Source of the DNA: Sphingobacteriaceae bacterium
GTDB lineage: Bacteria > Bacteroidota > Bacteroidia > B-17B0 > Aurantibacillaceae
NCBI GenBank assembly: GCA_016705695.1
Contig: JADJLA010000018.1
Span: 124,001-188,000 of the forward strand
Direction of reading: 5' to 3'
DNA length: 64,000 bases
Within the stretch, counting starts at the first letter, position 1; every line of letters begins with the position of its first letter. Below the pieces are notes generated by a model. That model did no database searches, was not told where the DNA came from, and saw only the letters and a program-made list of their open reading frames with translations. Shown here one piece after another: positions 14,424-23,259 of this stretch. The translations under genes and the position numbers were made by a program.

Positions 14424-16604
14424 TTATTCTATGATCAATCGTTTACTTATGGTTCGATTGTCTCTATCTTTTAATTGCACAAGGTATAAGCCTTTTGCTA
14501 ATCCTTCTAAATTCACTTCTTTATCATTGCTTAAAGCGTTTTGTGAGAATACTTGTTTTCCATCACTGCTGTAAACGGTGATATCAAAATTATCAATATA
14601 CGATGTATTGATCTTTATTTTTCCGTTGCTTGGATTTGGAAATACCACAAATGATTCGTCTAAAATATTTGGCGTGATGCCTGTTGTGATCCCAACTGAT
14701 ATAGTATACGTCTTTGAATTACACGAATTGCTTACAGTTAAAGTAACTGTGTAATTTCCGCTCAGCGTATATGTATGAGATGGATTTTGTGAACTGCTTG
14801 TTCCTGCATCGCCAAAGTTCCAATTGTATGTTGTTCCTCCTACGGCCGAAGCTGTAAAGTTAACCACGCTTCCTACTTGCGTTTGAATTCCTGCATTTGG
14901 ATAAATAGCAAAGTTATTTGTGTTCATTGCTGTATCCGCAATTCCTTCGCTCATATTGTAATAGGTTCCGCTTGGTACATTTTCTAAAACCAAAGCGCGC
15001 ACCATATATTTATAAATACCAGGGTAAACCAAACACGGGTTTGTGTAAGATGTTCCGGTGATCAATGACGAATTGATCTTCACATATGTTTTGTTCGTAT
15101 CATTTTTCATGTAAATATTATATCCTAACACGTTGGTTTGTGTTGAGGCCGTCCAGTTAATAGTGCAATTAGCACCAATGCGCGTTGCCACTACATTTGA
15201 AACTGGAGCAACTACATCATTGCGTAAAGTAGGATCGCCCATTAATGCAATGCCAATAAAATTTTGCGCATAGCTGTAATAGTATGTGCCCGTATTGTTT
15301 TGGGTAACTCGTGTGCTATAGCCAATGTTCTCTCCTAATCCCATGTGGTGTAATGCCCAATGTGGACGACCCGACCAAACGTTAGTTAATGTTTTTCCTT
15401 GGCATAAAGGCGCACGTAAAAAATTGTTTGCTATATCCCAATCGCCAAAATAACTTCCAAATAACATTGTAAATACTCCTCCAAGATTTGATGTTGTAAA
15501 ATCAGTTGTTACTCCAACACCGCCACAACTTGTAAAACTTCCGCCACCGCAACCGTACGACCACTGATAGCTTGCGCCCGCGGCCATTGTTGTAAAATAA
15601 TCTCCGGCAATAACATTTGTTGGTGTAACTAAAGGGCCAAAATTCTTATATCCGCTAGATGCAAAAGCCTCTCCGGTCATCCATCCAAAGTTATCATCAA
15701 TTACAGCGCGCTTAATCGGTGTGAAAACCTTTTTGCGGTAATCATGATCCTTATCCAAATAATTTTTTGTGAGTTGTGTTTCGGTTAATGTAAATGCGGG
15801 CATACTCGAAAGGTCAACGCGGCCCACTTGCAATTCAACAATTCCTGAGCTGCTTTGGTCAAATTTACCATCACCCGGAATATTTATGTTTCTTGCAGAA
15901 ACTGTTGTTTGGTTAACCGACGCATCTGTCCAAGAGCCTGTCATTTCTGCATAATAAGAGTCTGTTGGCCAAGCGCCTTGATGATCGGGATGAGCATCGG
16001 GACCAAAATTTCCACTGTACGCTACCGGAACATGCCCTAGAAAAAATAATGCTTTAGTATTTAAGGGATCAAGATTGTAAGTTGTATTGATCATTGTTTT
16101 TAAAGCAGTAACAGCCATTGTGGTGCTTACATGACTGGTTAAAACTTCCCATCCGTCGCCTTCAAGGTCATCTTGTAAGCGTTTTATTTCCGGAGCAAGA
16201 GCGAGTGTAAGATTATTTGCTATCACTAACAATAACTTTCCGCGATTTTCCACCACCGGAGTTTCAATACCAACATTAATATAACCATAACCGTTGTAAG
16301 TTAAAGTTGGTGCATATTTTATAACGCGGTATTCGTAATTTCCTCCAACTACAACGCTATTATCTACGTAAGATGTTGCAGTGCCAGAAAGACCTGCTGC
16401 TATGGTTGTCCATGAAGTTGTTGTCTTTAACTTTTTTGCAACGTCATAGCCGGTTGCAATGGCACTTGTTATCCAATTCAGCGTAACACTTGGTGCAGCA
16501 GTTTGAACTTTTGCCCAAAGTTCAACGGAGGCATCTTTAGGGGTTTGTGCAGTAACTGCATTTGCTAAAAAAAGCGTAGAAAAAAGGAGTATAAATTTCT
16601 TCAT
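14424..16604 (-). CDS. Secreted T9SS protein with gingipain (C25)-like, Fn3 and PKD domains
   Basis: 726 residues. Order: signal peptide (1-20), fibronectin III-like domain (about 25-115), a C25-like region (about 120-465), a second Fn3-like domain (465-555), a PKD domain (about 570-645, with TYNWNFGDAGTSSSQNPSHTY) and a T9SS sorting domain ending SKRLIIE. The C25 assignment rests on LQVGRVDLSS near 258, FGSYFGDW near 382 and ALMGDPTL near 453, which line up with gingipain landmarks. Where gingipains have the catalytic His and Cys, this protein reads YGCGGG and LFGSYFGD, so it may be inactive. The promoter lies at 16631-16638. It is exported to the cell surface or medium. Confidence 0.75.
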   Translation of the reverse strand: MKKFILLFSTLFLANAVTAQTPKDASVELWAKVQTAAPSVTLNWITSAIATGYDVAKKLKTTTSWTTIAAGLSGTATSYVDNSVVVGGNYEYRVIKYAPTLTYNGYGYINVGIETPVVENRGKLLLVIANNLTLALAPEIKRLQDDLEGDGWEVLTSHVSTTMAVTALKTMINTTYNLDPLNTKALFFLGHVPVAYSGNFGPDAHPDHQGAWPTDSYYAEMTGSWTDASVNQTTVSARNINIPGDGKFDQSSSGIVELQVGRVDLSSMPAFTLTETQLTKNYLDKDHDYRKKVFTPIKRAVIDDNFGWMTGEAFASSGYKNFGPLVTPTNVIAGDYFTTMAAGASYQWSYGCGGGSFTSCGGVGVTTDFTTSNLGGVFTMLFGSYFGDWDIANNFLRAPLCQGKTLTNVWSGRPHWALHHMGLGENIGYSTRVTQNNTGTYYYSYAQNFIGIALMGDPTLRNDVVAPVSNVVATRIGANCTINWTASTQTNVLGYNIYMKNDTNKTYVKINSSLITGTSYTNPCLVYPGIYKYMVRALVLENVPSGTYYNMSEGIADTAMNTNNFAIYPNAGIQTQVGSVVNFTASAVGGTTYNWNFGDAGTSSSQNPSHTYTLSGNYTVTLTVSNSCNSKTYTISVGITTGITPNILDESFVVFPNPSNGKIKINTSYIDNFDITVYSSDGKQVFSQNALSNDKEVNLEGLAKGLYLVQLKDRDNRTISKRLIIE

Positions 16605-16630
16605 TTTGGTATAGATTTTTTTGATCTTGC

Positions 16631-16638
16631 CAAATGTA
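16631..16638 (-). promoter_or_regulatory. -7 box (TACATTTG) of the C25-like gene
   Basis: TACATTTG on the minus strand is an exact TAnnTTTG match 26 nt upstream of the ATG at 16604. The upstream TTTTC at 16662-16666 is a weak -33 candidate. Confidence 0.55.
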
Positions 16639-16692
16639 GCAAAATAAAAATACGTTCTAGGAAAACATTGCCAAGCTCTACGCTACAACGTT

Positions 16693-17112
16693 TTAGAAGG
16701 GCCTTTTACTGAGGGAATTTTCCTCCATTTTGCGCATTAAAGTAGCGTCTTTTTTGGTTTTGTCTTTATACCCGCAGAGGTGTAAAACACCATGGATCAA
16801 CACCCTGTGAAGTTCATCAGTAAATTCAGTTTTAAATTTTGCTGTATTCTCGGCAACACGATCGATACTAATAAAAATATCGCCATTAATTGTTTTGTCT
16901 TCGCAGTAATCAAACGTGATGATGTCGGTATAAGTGTTATGGTTCAAAAACTTTTTATTCATTTTCAAAAGGTCTTCATCGCTAACAAATACATAATGGA
17001 TCTCGCCAGCTCTTCTCTTTTCTTTTTTAATAATAGTTTCGATCCATTTTTTTATGGATGTACTTTTTGAAAGCTTAAATGTTTTGTATTGAGATGTGAA
17101 AGAAATAGCCAT
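16693..17112 (-). CDS. ybeY: Endoribonuclease YbeY, rRNA maturation factor
   Basis: A protein of about 139 residues of the UPF0054 metal-dependent RNase family, acting in 16S rRNA 3' end maturation and ribosome quality control. TYTDIITFDY and HGVLHLCGYKD carry the family pattern. The usual third metal ligand His (GYDH) is Asp here (GYKD). The ATG at 17112 is 1 nt after the stop of the lipoprotein gene and is preferred to a TTG four codons upstream. It is the last gene of the serS-lipoprotein-ybeY unit. Confidence 0.9.
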   Translation of the reverse strand: MAISFTSQYKTFKLSKSTSIKKWIETIIKKEKRRAGEIHYVFVSDEDLLKMNKKFLNHNTYTDIITFDYCEDKTINGDIFISIDRVAENTAKFKTEFTDELHRVLIHGVLHLCGYKDKTKKDATLMRKMEENSLSKRPF

Positions 17113-17113
17113 G

Positions 17114-17695
17114 TTACAATTCAACCTTGTCCTTTATAGCTTCAGGCAACTGTCCATTATTACGAGATTTAATTAGGGACTCTACGGGCAATAGTGAGTT
17201 TTTAAAATCCTGAACGCTGTTCAAATTGTTTTTTAGTTCGTTCGACGTTAACGAGATCAATTGCGATGCTGCGCTAACTTCATTTTCAAAATTGGACAAG
17301 AAATCTTTTTTTGATATGCTTCCTTTCTCCACATCGCTCTGTAATTTTTTTATTTGGTCAGATACCAACGAAGTTCGTGAACGTAAGCTTTTATAATTAA
17401 CGCTAAAGGCTTTTAAATTCTTTCCACTTTGATAAAATTGCTGAAGGCTATTGGCTTCCTCTTTTGTAATGGTATCGGTAATGTTGTTCTCTATGAAGGT
17501 AGAGTAATTAGTAAATTTTGTGGTCGCTCTTTCTAATAAAGCCGTATCGCATTTATTTAGTTCCTGTAATTTACTATTGAGAATAATGCTTACGCTATCC
17601 AATCGTTTAGCTTCGGCTGCAACCTGATCTTTTATACTACAACTTTGCAAACACAAAAGCGCAAAAAAAACTGATATGATAAAAGCATTCTTCAT
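17114..17695 (-). CDS. Hypothetical lipoprotein with coiled-coil region
   Basis: 193 residues. The N-terminus MKNAFIISVFFALLCLQSC is a signal peptide with lipobox LQSC, so the mature protein is anchored by Cys19. The rest is helical and rich in charged and Ser/Asn residues, compatible with a periplasmic coiled coil. No family is recognised. It starts directly after the serS stop codon and precedes ybeY, suggesting cotranscription. Confidence 0.75.
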   Translation of the reverse strand: MKNAFIISVFFALLCLQSCSIKDQVAAEAKRLDSVSIILNSKLQELNKCDTALLERATTKFTNYSTFIENNITDTITKEEANSLQQFYQSGKNLKAFSVNYKSLRSRTSLVSDQIKKLQSDVEKGSISKKDFLSNFENEVSAASQLISLTSNELKNNLNSVQDFKNSLLPVESLIKSRNNGQLPEAIKDKVEL

Positions 17696-18970
17696 TTATT
17701 TAATGGCATCAAATCCTAAATAGGGAACTAATACTTTTGGCATAGTAATACCATCAGCCGTTTGATTGTTTTCTAAAATAGCGGCCACAATACGCGGTAA
17801 TGCTAATGCGCTTCCGTTTAAACTATGTGCCAATTGTGTTTTACCATCTTTATCCTTGTAACGACATTTTAATCGATTGGTTTGAAACGCTTCAAAATTA
17901 GAAACGCTACTTACTTCCAACCAACGCTTTTGCGCTGCACTCCAAACTTCCAGGTCGTACGTTAACGCTGAAGCAAAACTCATATCGCCTCCACATAATT
18001 TTAAAACCCGGAAAGGTAAATTCAATTCCTTTAATAAGCCAGCAACATAATCGCGCATGCCTTCTAATATTTCGTAACTCTTTTCGGGTTGTGCAATTTG
18101 TACGATCTCCACTTTATCAAATTGATGTAAGCGATTCAATCCGCGTACATCTTTTCCATAACTTCCTGCTTCTCTTCTAAAACAAGGTGTGTATCCGCAA
18201 TTCTTAACCGGAAGATCTGCTTCCTTTAAAATAACATCACGATACATGTTTGTAATAGGAACCTCAGCAGTTGGGATCAAATAAAAATTATCTACACCAA
18301 CATGATACATTTGTCCTTCTTTATCGGGTAATTGTCCTGTGCCATAACCGCTATCCTCGTTCACTAAAATTGGAGGTTGAACTTCCATATATCCTGCGGC
18401 ATGTGCTTTATCTAAAAAATAATTTATCAAAGCGCGTTGCATTTTTGCGCCTTTACCTTTGTAAACCGGAAATCCTGCTCCCGTTAATTTAACGCCCAAT
18501 TCAAAATCAATAAGATCATAACGTGTTGTTAATTCCCAATGTGGAACTGCTTTATCGTGAAGCTTTGGTTTTTCGCCATGTTCAAACACTACCGCATTGT
18601 CTTCAGGAGTTTTTCCTACGGGAACAGTTACGTTTGGTAAATTTGGAACTGTTACTAAAATATCGTGAATGCTTTTTTCAATGCCGGCCAATTGCTCGTC
18701 CAACTCTTTTTCTTTTTGTTTTAAAGAAGCTGTTTTTGATTTTATTTGTTCGGCTTCATCTTTTTTGCCGCTCTTCATCAACTCACCAATTTGTTTTGCT
18801 AAACTATTGGCTTCTGCTTTTATGGCTTCGGTATCCTTTTGCGTATTGCGACGCTTGGCATCCAGATCCATTACATTTCCAATAATGCTTTCTGCATCTT
18901 TGAAATTTTTAATCGCAAGACGCTTTAAAACATCTTCTTTATTATCGCGTATATAATTTAATTGTAACAT
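17696..18970 (-). CDS. serS: Seryl-tRNA synthetase
   Basis: 424 residues, the normal length for bacterial SerRS, which charges tRNA-Ser (and tRNA-Sec). The N-terminal antiparallel coiled-coil arm (about 30-100, rich in KQKEKELDEQL-type heptads) contacts the tRNA. Class II motifs follow: TAEVPITNMYRD, CFRREAGSYGKDVRGLNRLHQFDKVEIV (motif 2) and LNGSALALPRIVAAILENNQ (motif 3). It has a near-consensus -7 box 5 nt before its ATG, overlapping the tail of the preceding terminator. Confidence 0.97.
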   Translation of the reverse strand: MLQLNYIRDNKEDVLKRLAIKNFKDAESIIGNVMDLDAKRRNTQKDTEAIKAEANSLAKQIGELMKSGKKDEAEQIKSKTASLKQKEKELDEQLAGIEKSIHDILVTVPNLPNVTVPVGKTPEDNAVVFEHGEKPKLHDKAVPHWELTTRYDLIDFELGVKLTGAGFPVYKGKGAKMQRALINYFLDKAHAAGYMEVQPPILVNEDSGYGTGQLPDKEGQMYHVGVDNFYLIPTAEVPITNMYRDVILKEADLPVKNCGYTPCFRREAGSYGKDVRGLNRLHQFDKVEIVQIAQPEKSYEILEGMRDYVAGLLKELNLPFRVLKLCGGDMSFASALTYDLEVWSAAQKRWLEVSSVSNFEAFQTNRLKCRYKDKDGKTQLAHSLNGSALALPRIVAAILENNQTADGITMPKVLVPYLGFDAIK

Positions 18971-18975
18971 AGGTT

Positions 18976-18983
18976 CAAATATT
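18976..18983 (-). promoter_or_regulatory. -7 box (AATATTTG) of serS
   Basis: AATATTTG on the minus strand matches TAnnTTTG at all but the first base and ends 5 nt before the serS ATG, predicting a leaderless mRNA. It overlaps the downstream flank of the terminator at 18987-19015. Confidence 0.45.
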
Positions 18984-18986
18984 AAT

Positions 18987-19015
18987 AAAAGGCTTGCAAA
19001 TTCTGCAAGCCTTTT
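18987..19015 (-). terminator. Rho-independent terminator
   Basis: A perfect 12-bp stem, AAAAGGCTTGCA (18987-18998) with TGCAAGCCTTTT (19004-19015), and a 5-nt loop. It ends the minus-strand transcript of the S74/T9SS gene just before serS. Confidence 0.85.
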
Positions 19016-19032
19016 TAAAGAGAAGCATTAAT

Positions 19033-21687
19033 TTAATTTTGTTTAACCATTTTCTTAGTATCGACAGTTTTTCCATCAACAATTAAACTGTACATGTACA
19101 ATCCATTTGAAAGATCACTTGCAAAAACATTAACCTGACCACTACCATTTTTAGTGATGTCAACTGTTTTGATAATCCTGCCATCAGCAGTTTTAAATAC
19201 TAATTGAGCGAAACCATATTTCTCAGGAACATTGTAAGTAATGGTTGTTTGTTCAGCGAAAGGATTAGGTTTATTTTGATCAAGTACGATCATGTCTATA
19301 TCACTAAGGTTAACGTTGATCTTAGTTAAAGCACTTGGATCATTTCCGTTAATTCCGGTTTGACGAGCCGCGCTATTTGAGCAACAAGAAGAAACCGATT
19401 GTGTAAGCGCAGTAATCAAACTATCCATTTGTTTAATTTGTTGTTGTTGAGCTTGCATTGCTGAAACCAGATATGGTATTATTTCTTCGTAAGAAACTGA
19501 TTTAATACCACTAGCATTAGTTCTTACAACCTGAGGAATTACAGTATCAACTTCTTGTGCAATAAAACCTGCATGAATTCCATTCATTAACGAATCTTTC
19601 ACTGTGTTCCATTTAAAGGTAACTGGCCTAAGATTTTTAATTTTATTTAATGAATTTGGAAGTGTTGTTATTGTGTTTTTCAAAGTAACATCTGATGTAA
19701 TAAATATACCAGATGTGTATGTATTTCCATCAACATTAAGTAATCCACCACTAGTTGTTGGAACAGGATAGCCAAAGCTTATGAATCCACCGTTTTGAGG
19801 AACGTGGATTGCGAAATTATTTATAACCCCACAATTATTAGCAAAAGGAGCCTCGAACCAACCACCAACTCGATATTGGTCACCTGTTGTATTTGTTGGA
19901 GTATTTACAATGCCTTTTATTGCAACAACAGGAACAGGATTATTGCATGGCCCTATGTCATTATTTTCAACAAGCAAACCAATTGAACCTGCCGCAGAAC
20001 CTGAACTTTGATCAATATGTAATTTTGCCAGTGGTAAACATGTTGTTAAGCCAATACCAACATTATTTACAACAGTACCTGTATTATTTCCACTAAATAG
20101 ATAATTGAAACCACCAAGAGGGATTTCCCATGACGAAGACAGAGCAAGAGGATTTGTTCCGCACGTTCCACCAAATACTGCACCTTGTGGCGCAGCCACA
20201 TAAATAACATCTCCTAAATTATCAAGTGCTAAAACACCTAGTCCGGGATTAACACCAGCCGGCGAAGTAGATGTCAATTGTCTGAAACGTAAACCTGAAG
20301 TATTAATCGCGCCAGTATTAATTTCTAATTTATTTCCAGGACCAATGGCGTTACCACTTAAACCAATTCCAACATTTACTGCATTATTACCAAGTATCAT
20401 ATGATCACTAAAGGTAACTTGGGCACCAGCGCCAATTGCAGCTGCATTTGTAAAACTACTATTGGCATTTGTTGCGTCTGCGCGCGTTCCAAGAAAAGTG
20501 TTCCCTGATCCGCCAATCATGCTATTACCTGTATTTAAACCGAAATAAGCGTTACCGGTTCCTGTAGTTTGAGCAAGGGCGGATTGGTATCCAACGTAGG
20601 TGTTGCTTTCACCTGTATTATTGGCTAAAGCAGCCTGACTTCCTATAATTGTATTGAAGCTTGTTCCAGGCGAAACATTATTTGCATTATAACCGATAAT
20701 CACATTTTCTGTTCCAGCAGTAGCCGCCTGCATGGCATTGTAACCTGCTAAAACATTTCTGGCCCCTACACCATTAAGCCCGGCAAAAGCCCCGAGAAAA
20801 ACATTTTCGGAACCAAGACTTGTATATCCCGCTTGGCTACCTAAATATGTATTTGATTGAAAGGCGCCATTAGAACGACCCGCACCGAAGCCGATAAAAG
20901 TAGAGTTCTCGCAAAGATTCATGTTTTCGCCTGCAACCTGACCAAATACGGCATTATTTTTTCCGAACACGTGGTTACGCGCAGCCCTTGCGCCGTAAAA
21001 TGCATTATCTCCATCCTGATTTAAAAAGCCGCATTCGTAACCAACGCAAGTGTTTAGCCCAGGGGTTGTACTATGACTAAATCCAGCTCGATAACCAACA
21101 TAGGTTGCTCCAAATGCGACAGTAGTGCTAAAGCCAGCTTCAGCCCCAATGAAAGTGTTTCTATCACTTTGAATAAGTGGCGGAACATCACCAAGGCAAT
21201 GGAACCCCGCATTAAAACCAACAAAAGTGTTTTCGGCAAGACTATTAAATGGATGATTTTGTCCAGCCTGTACACCAACAAAAATATTTGTAGCGCTTCC
21301 TTTATGCCATAATACCTGACGATCTCTGATTTTGTATGCGTTGATGAATGAAAATACATCAATATCTCCTCCGAATACATCAAGTTTATTAATAGGTACT
21401 CCGCCTATGCCTACGAAGCCTTGTGTTGGGCCAGCATTTCCTAATATGGTCATTCTTTGAATCGATGTCCCGTTGACGCCGGTGCCGTTAGTAAAGAAGT
21501 TGATGTTTTGATTAGCATAAAAATTCTTTATATCGAGTGGTTTAGTGTTTACAGCAGGGACACCACTCCATCCAACATATTGCGTTCCAGCGGGCGCATT
21601 GTTTGTTGGAACTGTTACTTGAGCATTAAGTAACAAAGACATCAGTAAAAAGATTGCCGACAAGGTAAAAGAGATTTGTTTTTTCAT
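19033..21687 (-). CDS. Secreted T9SS protein with YadA-head-like repeats and S74 tail-spike chaperone domain
   Basis: 884 residues. After a signal peptide (ending LLLNAQ) comes a region (about 125-430) with about a dozen copies of a roughly 24-residue unit of the form NTFVGFNAGF or NTYLGSQAGY, like trimeric adhesin head repeats. Near residue 666 SDVTLKNTITTL begins a Peptidase_S74 domain, the intramolecular chaperone of phage tail spikes, which trimerises and then cleaves itself before a Ser. FKWNTVKDS, GFIAQEVDTVIPQVV and SYEEIIPYLVSAMQAQQ complete it. The last 85 residues are a T9SS sorting domain (NKPNPFAEQTTITYNVP). It is likely a surface fibre or adhesin. It lies 11 nt downstream of the next gene, in one operon. 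Confidence 0.85.
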   Translation of the reverse strand: MKKQISFTLSAIFLLMSLLLNAQVTVPTNNAPAGTQYVGWSGVPAVNTKPLDIKNFYANQNINFFTNGTGVNGTSIQRMTILGNAGPTQGFVGIGGVPINKLDVFGGDIDVFSFINAYKIRDRQVLWHKGSATNIFVGVQAGQNHPFNSLAENTFVGFNAGFHCLGDVPPLIQSDRNTFIGAEAGFSTTVAFGATYVGYRAGFSHSTTPGLNTCVGYECGFLNQDGDNAFYGARAARNHVFGKNNAVFGQVAGENMNLCENSTFIGFGAGRSNGAFQSNTYLGSQAGYTSLGSENVFLGAFAGLNGVGARNVLAGYNAMQAATAGTENVIIGYNANNVSPGTSFNTIIGSQAALANNTGESNTYVGYQSALAQTTGTGNAYFGLNTGNSMIGGSGNTFLGTRADATNANSSFTNAAAIGAGAQVTFSDHMILGNNAVNVGIGLSGNAIGPGNKLEINTGAINTSGLRFRQLTSTSPAGVNPGLGVLALDNLGDVIYVAAPQGAVFGGTCGTNPLALSSSWEIPLGGFNYLFSGNNTGTVVNNVGIGLTTCLPLAKLHIDQSSGSAAGSIGLLVENNDIGPCNNPVPVVAIKGIVNTPTNTTGDQYRVGGWFEAPFANNCGVINNFAIHVPQNGGFISFGYPVPTTSGGLLNVDGNTYTSGIFITSDVTLKNTITTLPNSLNKIKNLRPVTFKWNTVKDSLMNGIHAGFIAQEVDTVIPQVVRTNASGIKSVSYEEIIPYLVSAMQAQQQQIKQMDSLITALTQSVSSCCSNSAARQTGINGNDPSALTKINVNLSDIDMIVLDQNKPNPFAEQTTITYNVPEKYGFAQLVFKTADGRIIKTVDITKNGSGQVNVFASDLSNGLYMYSLIVDGKTVDTKKMVKQN

Positions 21688-21698
21688 TGCGGTGAGTT

Positions 21699-22706
21699 TT
21701 AGAGTTTATTTATTTTTTTACTTCCAACTTGAGCTCCATTTTGATCAATTATTTTTAAAAAATACATTCCGGAAGGATAAGATGAGACATTAAGAGTTAC
21801 CGGCCCTTGATTATTAGTCTTCTCAGAATAAAATATTTTCCCAAACATATCGGTCAATATAAGTTCTTTCCCTTTAAAAGCCTGAAATGAAATGGTAATA
21901 AAGTCATTCGATGGGTTAGGAAATACTTTTATTTTATCGCTCTCGTTAATTTCAGGAACTGAAACGGTGCATAACATAGCATCAATACCTCCGTTGGCTA
22001 AAAGAGAATCTGTTGAAACGCATACATCATCATATAAATAATAGCATTGAGCATCTAGGCAAGAACCGCATGAATACGGTAGTGTAATAGTATTTGCATC
22101 ATCAAAAAAATTACCCAATATCACATACTTGTAAGCAGAATCAGCAATAATGCTACCCGTAACACGAGTCCAATTTACGGAGTCGTTTATCACAGAAGAG
22201 GAATTAAGGTGTGCGAAATTATTAAAGGGAATTGGGGTTGATGGGTTATAAGATACTGTTGATAGTCGAAGCCCAATATTATTTGAAGGCATTCCATAAT
22301 AAGTTCCAGAAAAATAGGATTCAGTCATAACAGTATAAAATGATAAAAAATACTTTTGGCCAATCACTAAAGGCTGTGTTAGTTGAACCCCAATGTGTTC
22401 CCTATCATTTACAGTTGCTCCCCATATTATAAGTGCAGCATATGCACTACAATTACGGTGGTCATTTTGATTAATAAAATCACTTTTAGGAACGCCCATA
22501 CTTGTAGCGGTGGCACATGCATTATAATAATCAGGCGTGGATGCAGCGATACTATATTTACTCCATCCAACAGCATATTGTATCTGGTCAGCGGCATTGG
22601 GACATATGCTATATTGCTCAAATGAAAAATTCGGCACAAGGTTAATCTGACTGTATGCTTTACAGGAAAGAATAACTAAAAACAGGTATGGCCAAATGTT
22701 TTTCAT
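21699..22706 (-). CDS. Secreted T9SS protein with N-terminal NLVPNFSFE domain
   Basis: About 335 residues. A signal peptide ends CKAYSQ; the mature protein starts INLVPNFSFEQYSICP, an opening seen in Bacteroidota surface proteins related to gliding-associated OmpA-like proteins and probably a carbohydrate-binding-like sandwich. The C-terminal 80 residues are a T9SS sorting domain (VFPNPSNDFITISF ... VGSKKINKL). A promoter at 22731-22761 lies downstream of an in-frame ATG at 22760, so the ATG at 22706 is the real start. It is cotranscribed with the S74/T9SS gene, so the two may act together at the surface. Confidence 0.8.
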   Translation of the reverse strand: MKNIWPYLFLVILSCKAYSQINLVPNFSFEQYSICPNAADQIQYAVGWSKYSIAASTPDYYNACATATSMGVPKSDFINQNDHRNCSAYAALIIWGATVNDREHIGVQLTQPLVIGQKYFLSFYTVMTESYFSGTYYGMPSNNIGLRLSTVSYNPSTPIPFNNFAHLNSSSVINDSVNWTRVTGSIIADSAYKYVILGNFFDDANTITLPYSCGSCLDAQCYYLYDDVCVSTDSLLANGGIDAMLCTVSVPEINESDKIKVFPNPSNDFITISFQAFKGKELILTDMFGKIFYSEKTNNQGPVTLNVSSYPSGMYFLKIIDQNGAQVGSKKINKL

Positions 22707-22730
22707 ATTGAAGCCAATTTTATCATATAT

Positions 22731-22761
22731 TAAAGATAGCATTTTCCGATATAAATCCAAA
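22731..22761 (-). promoter_or_regulatory. Full consensus promoter (TTTG-19-TATCTTTA)
   Basis: Minus strand: TTTG at 22758-22761, a 19-nt spacer, then TATCTTTA at 22731-22738. It drives the gene at 21699-22706 and probably the S74 gene behind it, and it fixes the start codon at 22706. Confidence 0.65.
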
Positions 22762-22860
22762 TTGAGCCTTATGAAAAATTTATTTTATAGCGTTTTAGTC
22801 CTAAAAACTATTGACGATAGCCCAAAGTAAACTCACCCTCGTATACTTTAGTGAATAAAA

Positions 22861-22892
22861 AAAGCCTGCGCCGTTTTACCGACACAGGCTTT
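22861..22892 (-). terminator. Rho-independent terminator after rpmA
   Basis: AAAGCCTG (22861-22868) pairs with CAGGCTTT (22885-22892), followed on the minus strand by a T tract. It ends the rplU-rpmA transcript. Confidence 0.75.
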
Positions 22893-22915
22893 CTAATAAT
22901 CAAAACATCGGTTAT

Positions 22916-23176
22916 TTAGGCCTGAGGCGGAATTACCGATACATAGGATCTGTCGTCTCTCTTCTTTTTGAAAACAACAACTCCGTCTGTTAATGCATAT
23001 AATGTATGGTCTTTACCAATACCAACATTTTTGTCGGGATTGTGTTTAGTTCCACGTTGACGAACAATGATATTGCCGGCAATACATTTTTGACCACCAA
23101 AGATCTTCACGCCTAATCGTTTTGCGTGTGATTCTCTACCGTTATCTGAGCTACCCGCTCCTTTTTTGTGTGCCAT
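22916..23176 (-). CDS. rpmA: 50S ribosomal protein L27
   Basis: 86 residues, normal length. AHKKGAGSSDNGRESHAKRLGVKIFGGQ and GNIIVRQRGTKHNPDKNVGIGKDHTLYA are the L27 signature. The flexible N-terminus reaches the peptidyl-transferase centre. No N-terminal cleavage extension of the Firmicutes type is present. It lies 83 nt downstream of rplU, the gap being filled by a palindromic repeat. Confidence 0.97.
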   Translation of the reverse strand: MAHKKGAGSSDNGRESHAKRLGVKIFGGQKCIAGNIIVRQRGTKHNPDKNVGIGKDHTLYALTDGVVVFKKKRDDRSYVSVIPPQA

Positions 23177-23190
23177 TTTTTTAAGTTTTT

Positions 23191-23255
23191 AATTAGTGAG
23201 TTTGTGAATTGGTGAGTTAATTCGCTAACTCAGTATTTCACTAATTCACCAATTG
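23191..23255. repeat. Imperfect palindrome between rplU and rpmA
   Basis: Two arms built from GTGAATTGGTGAGTTA-like and TAACTCA ... TTCACCAATT-like runs can fold around ATTCGC. It lies within the rplU-rpmA transcript and would form a hairpin in the mRNA, which might affect coupling or stability. Confidence 0.55.
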
Positions 23256-23259
23256 GTTA

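Noticed and set aside
20380..21310. Regularly spaced similar DNA segments that could suggest a CRISPR array or tandem repeat
   Set aside because: The period corresponds to about 24 codons of the adhesin-like repeats inside one long open frame, and the units are not identical at DNA level.
22707..22760. Upstream ATG for the T9SS protein at 21699
   Set aside because: A full promoter (22731-22761) lies within this stretch, and the signal peptide starts at 22706.
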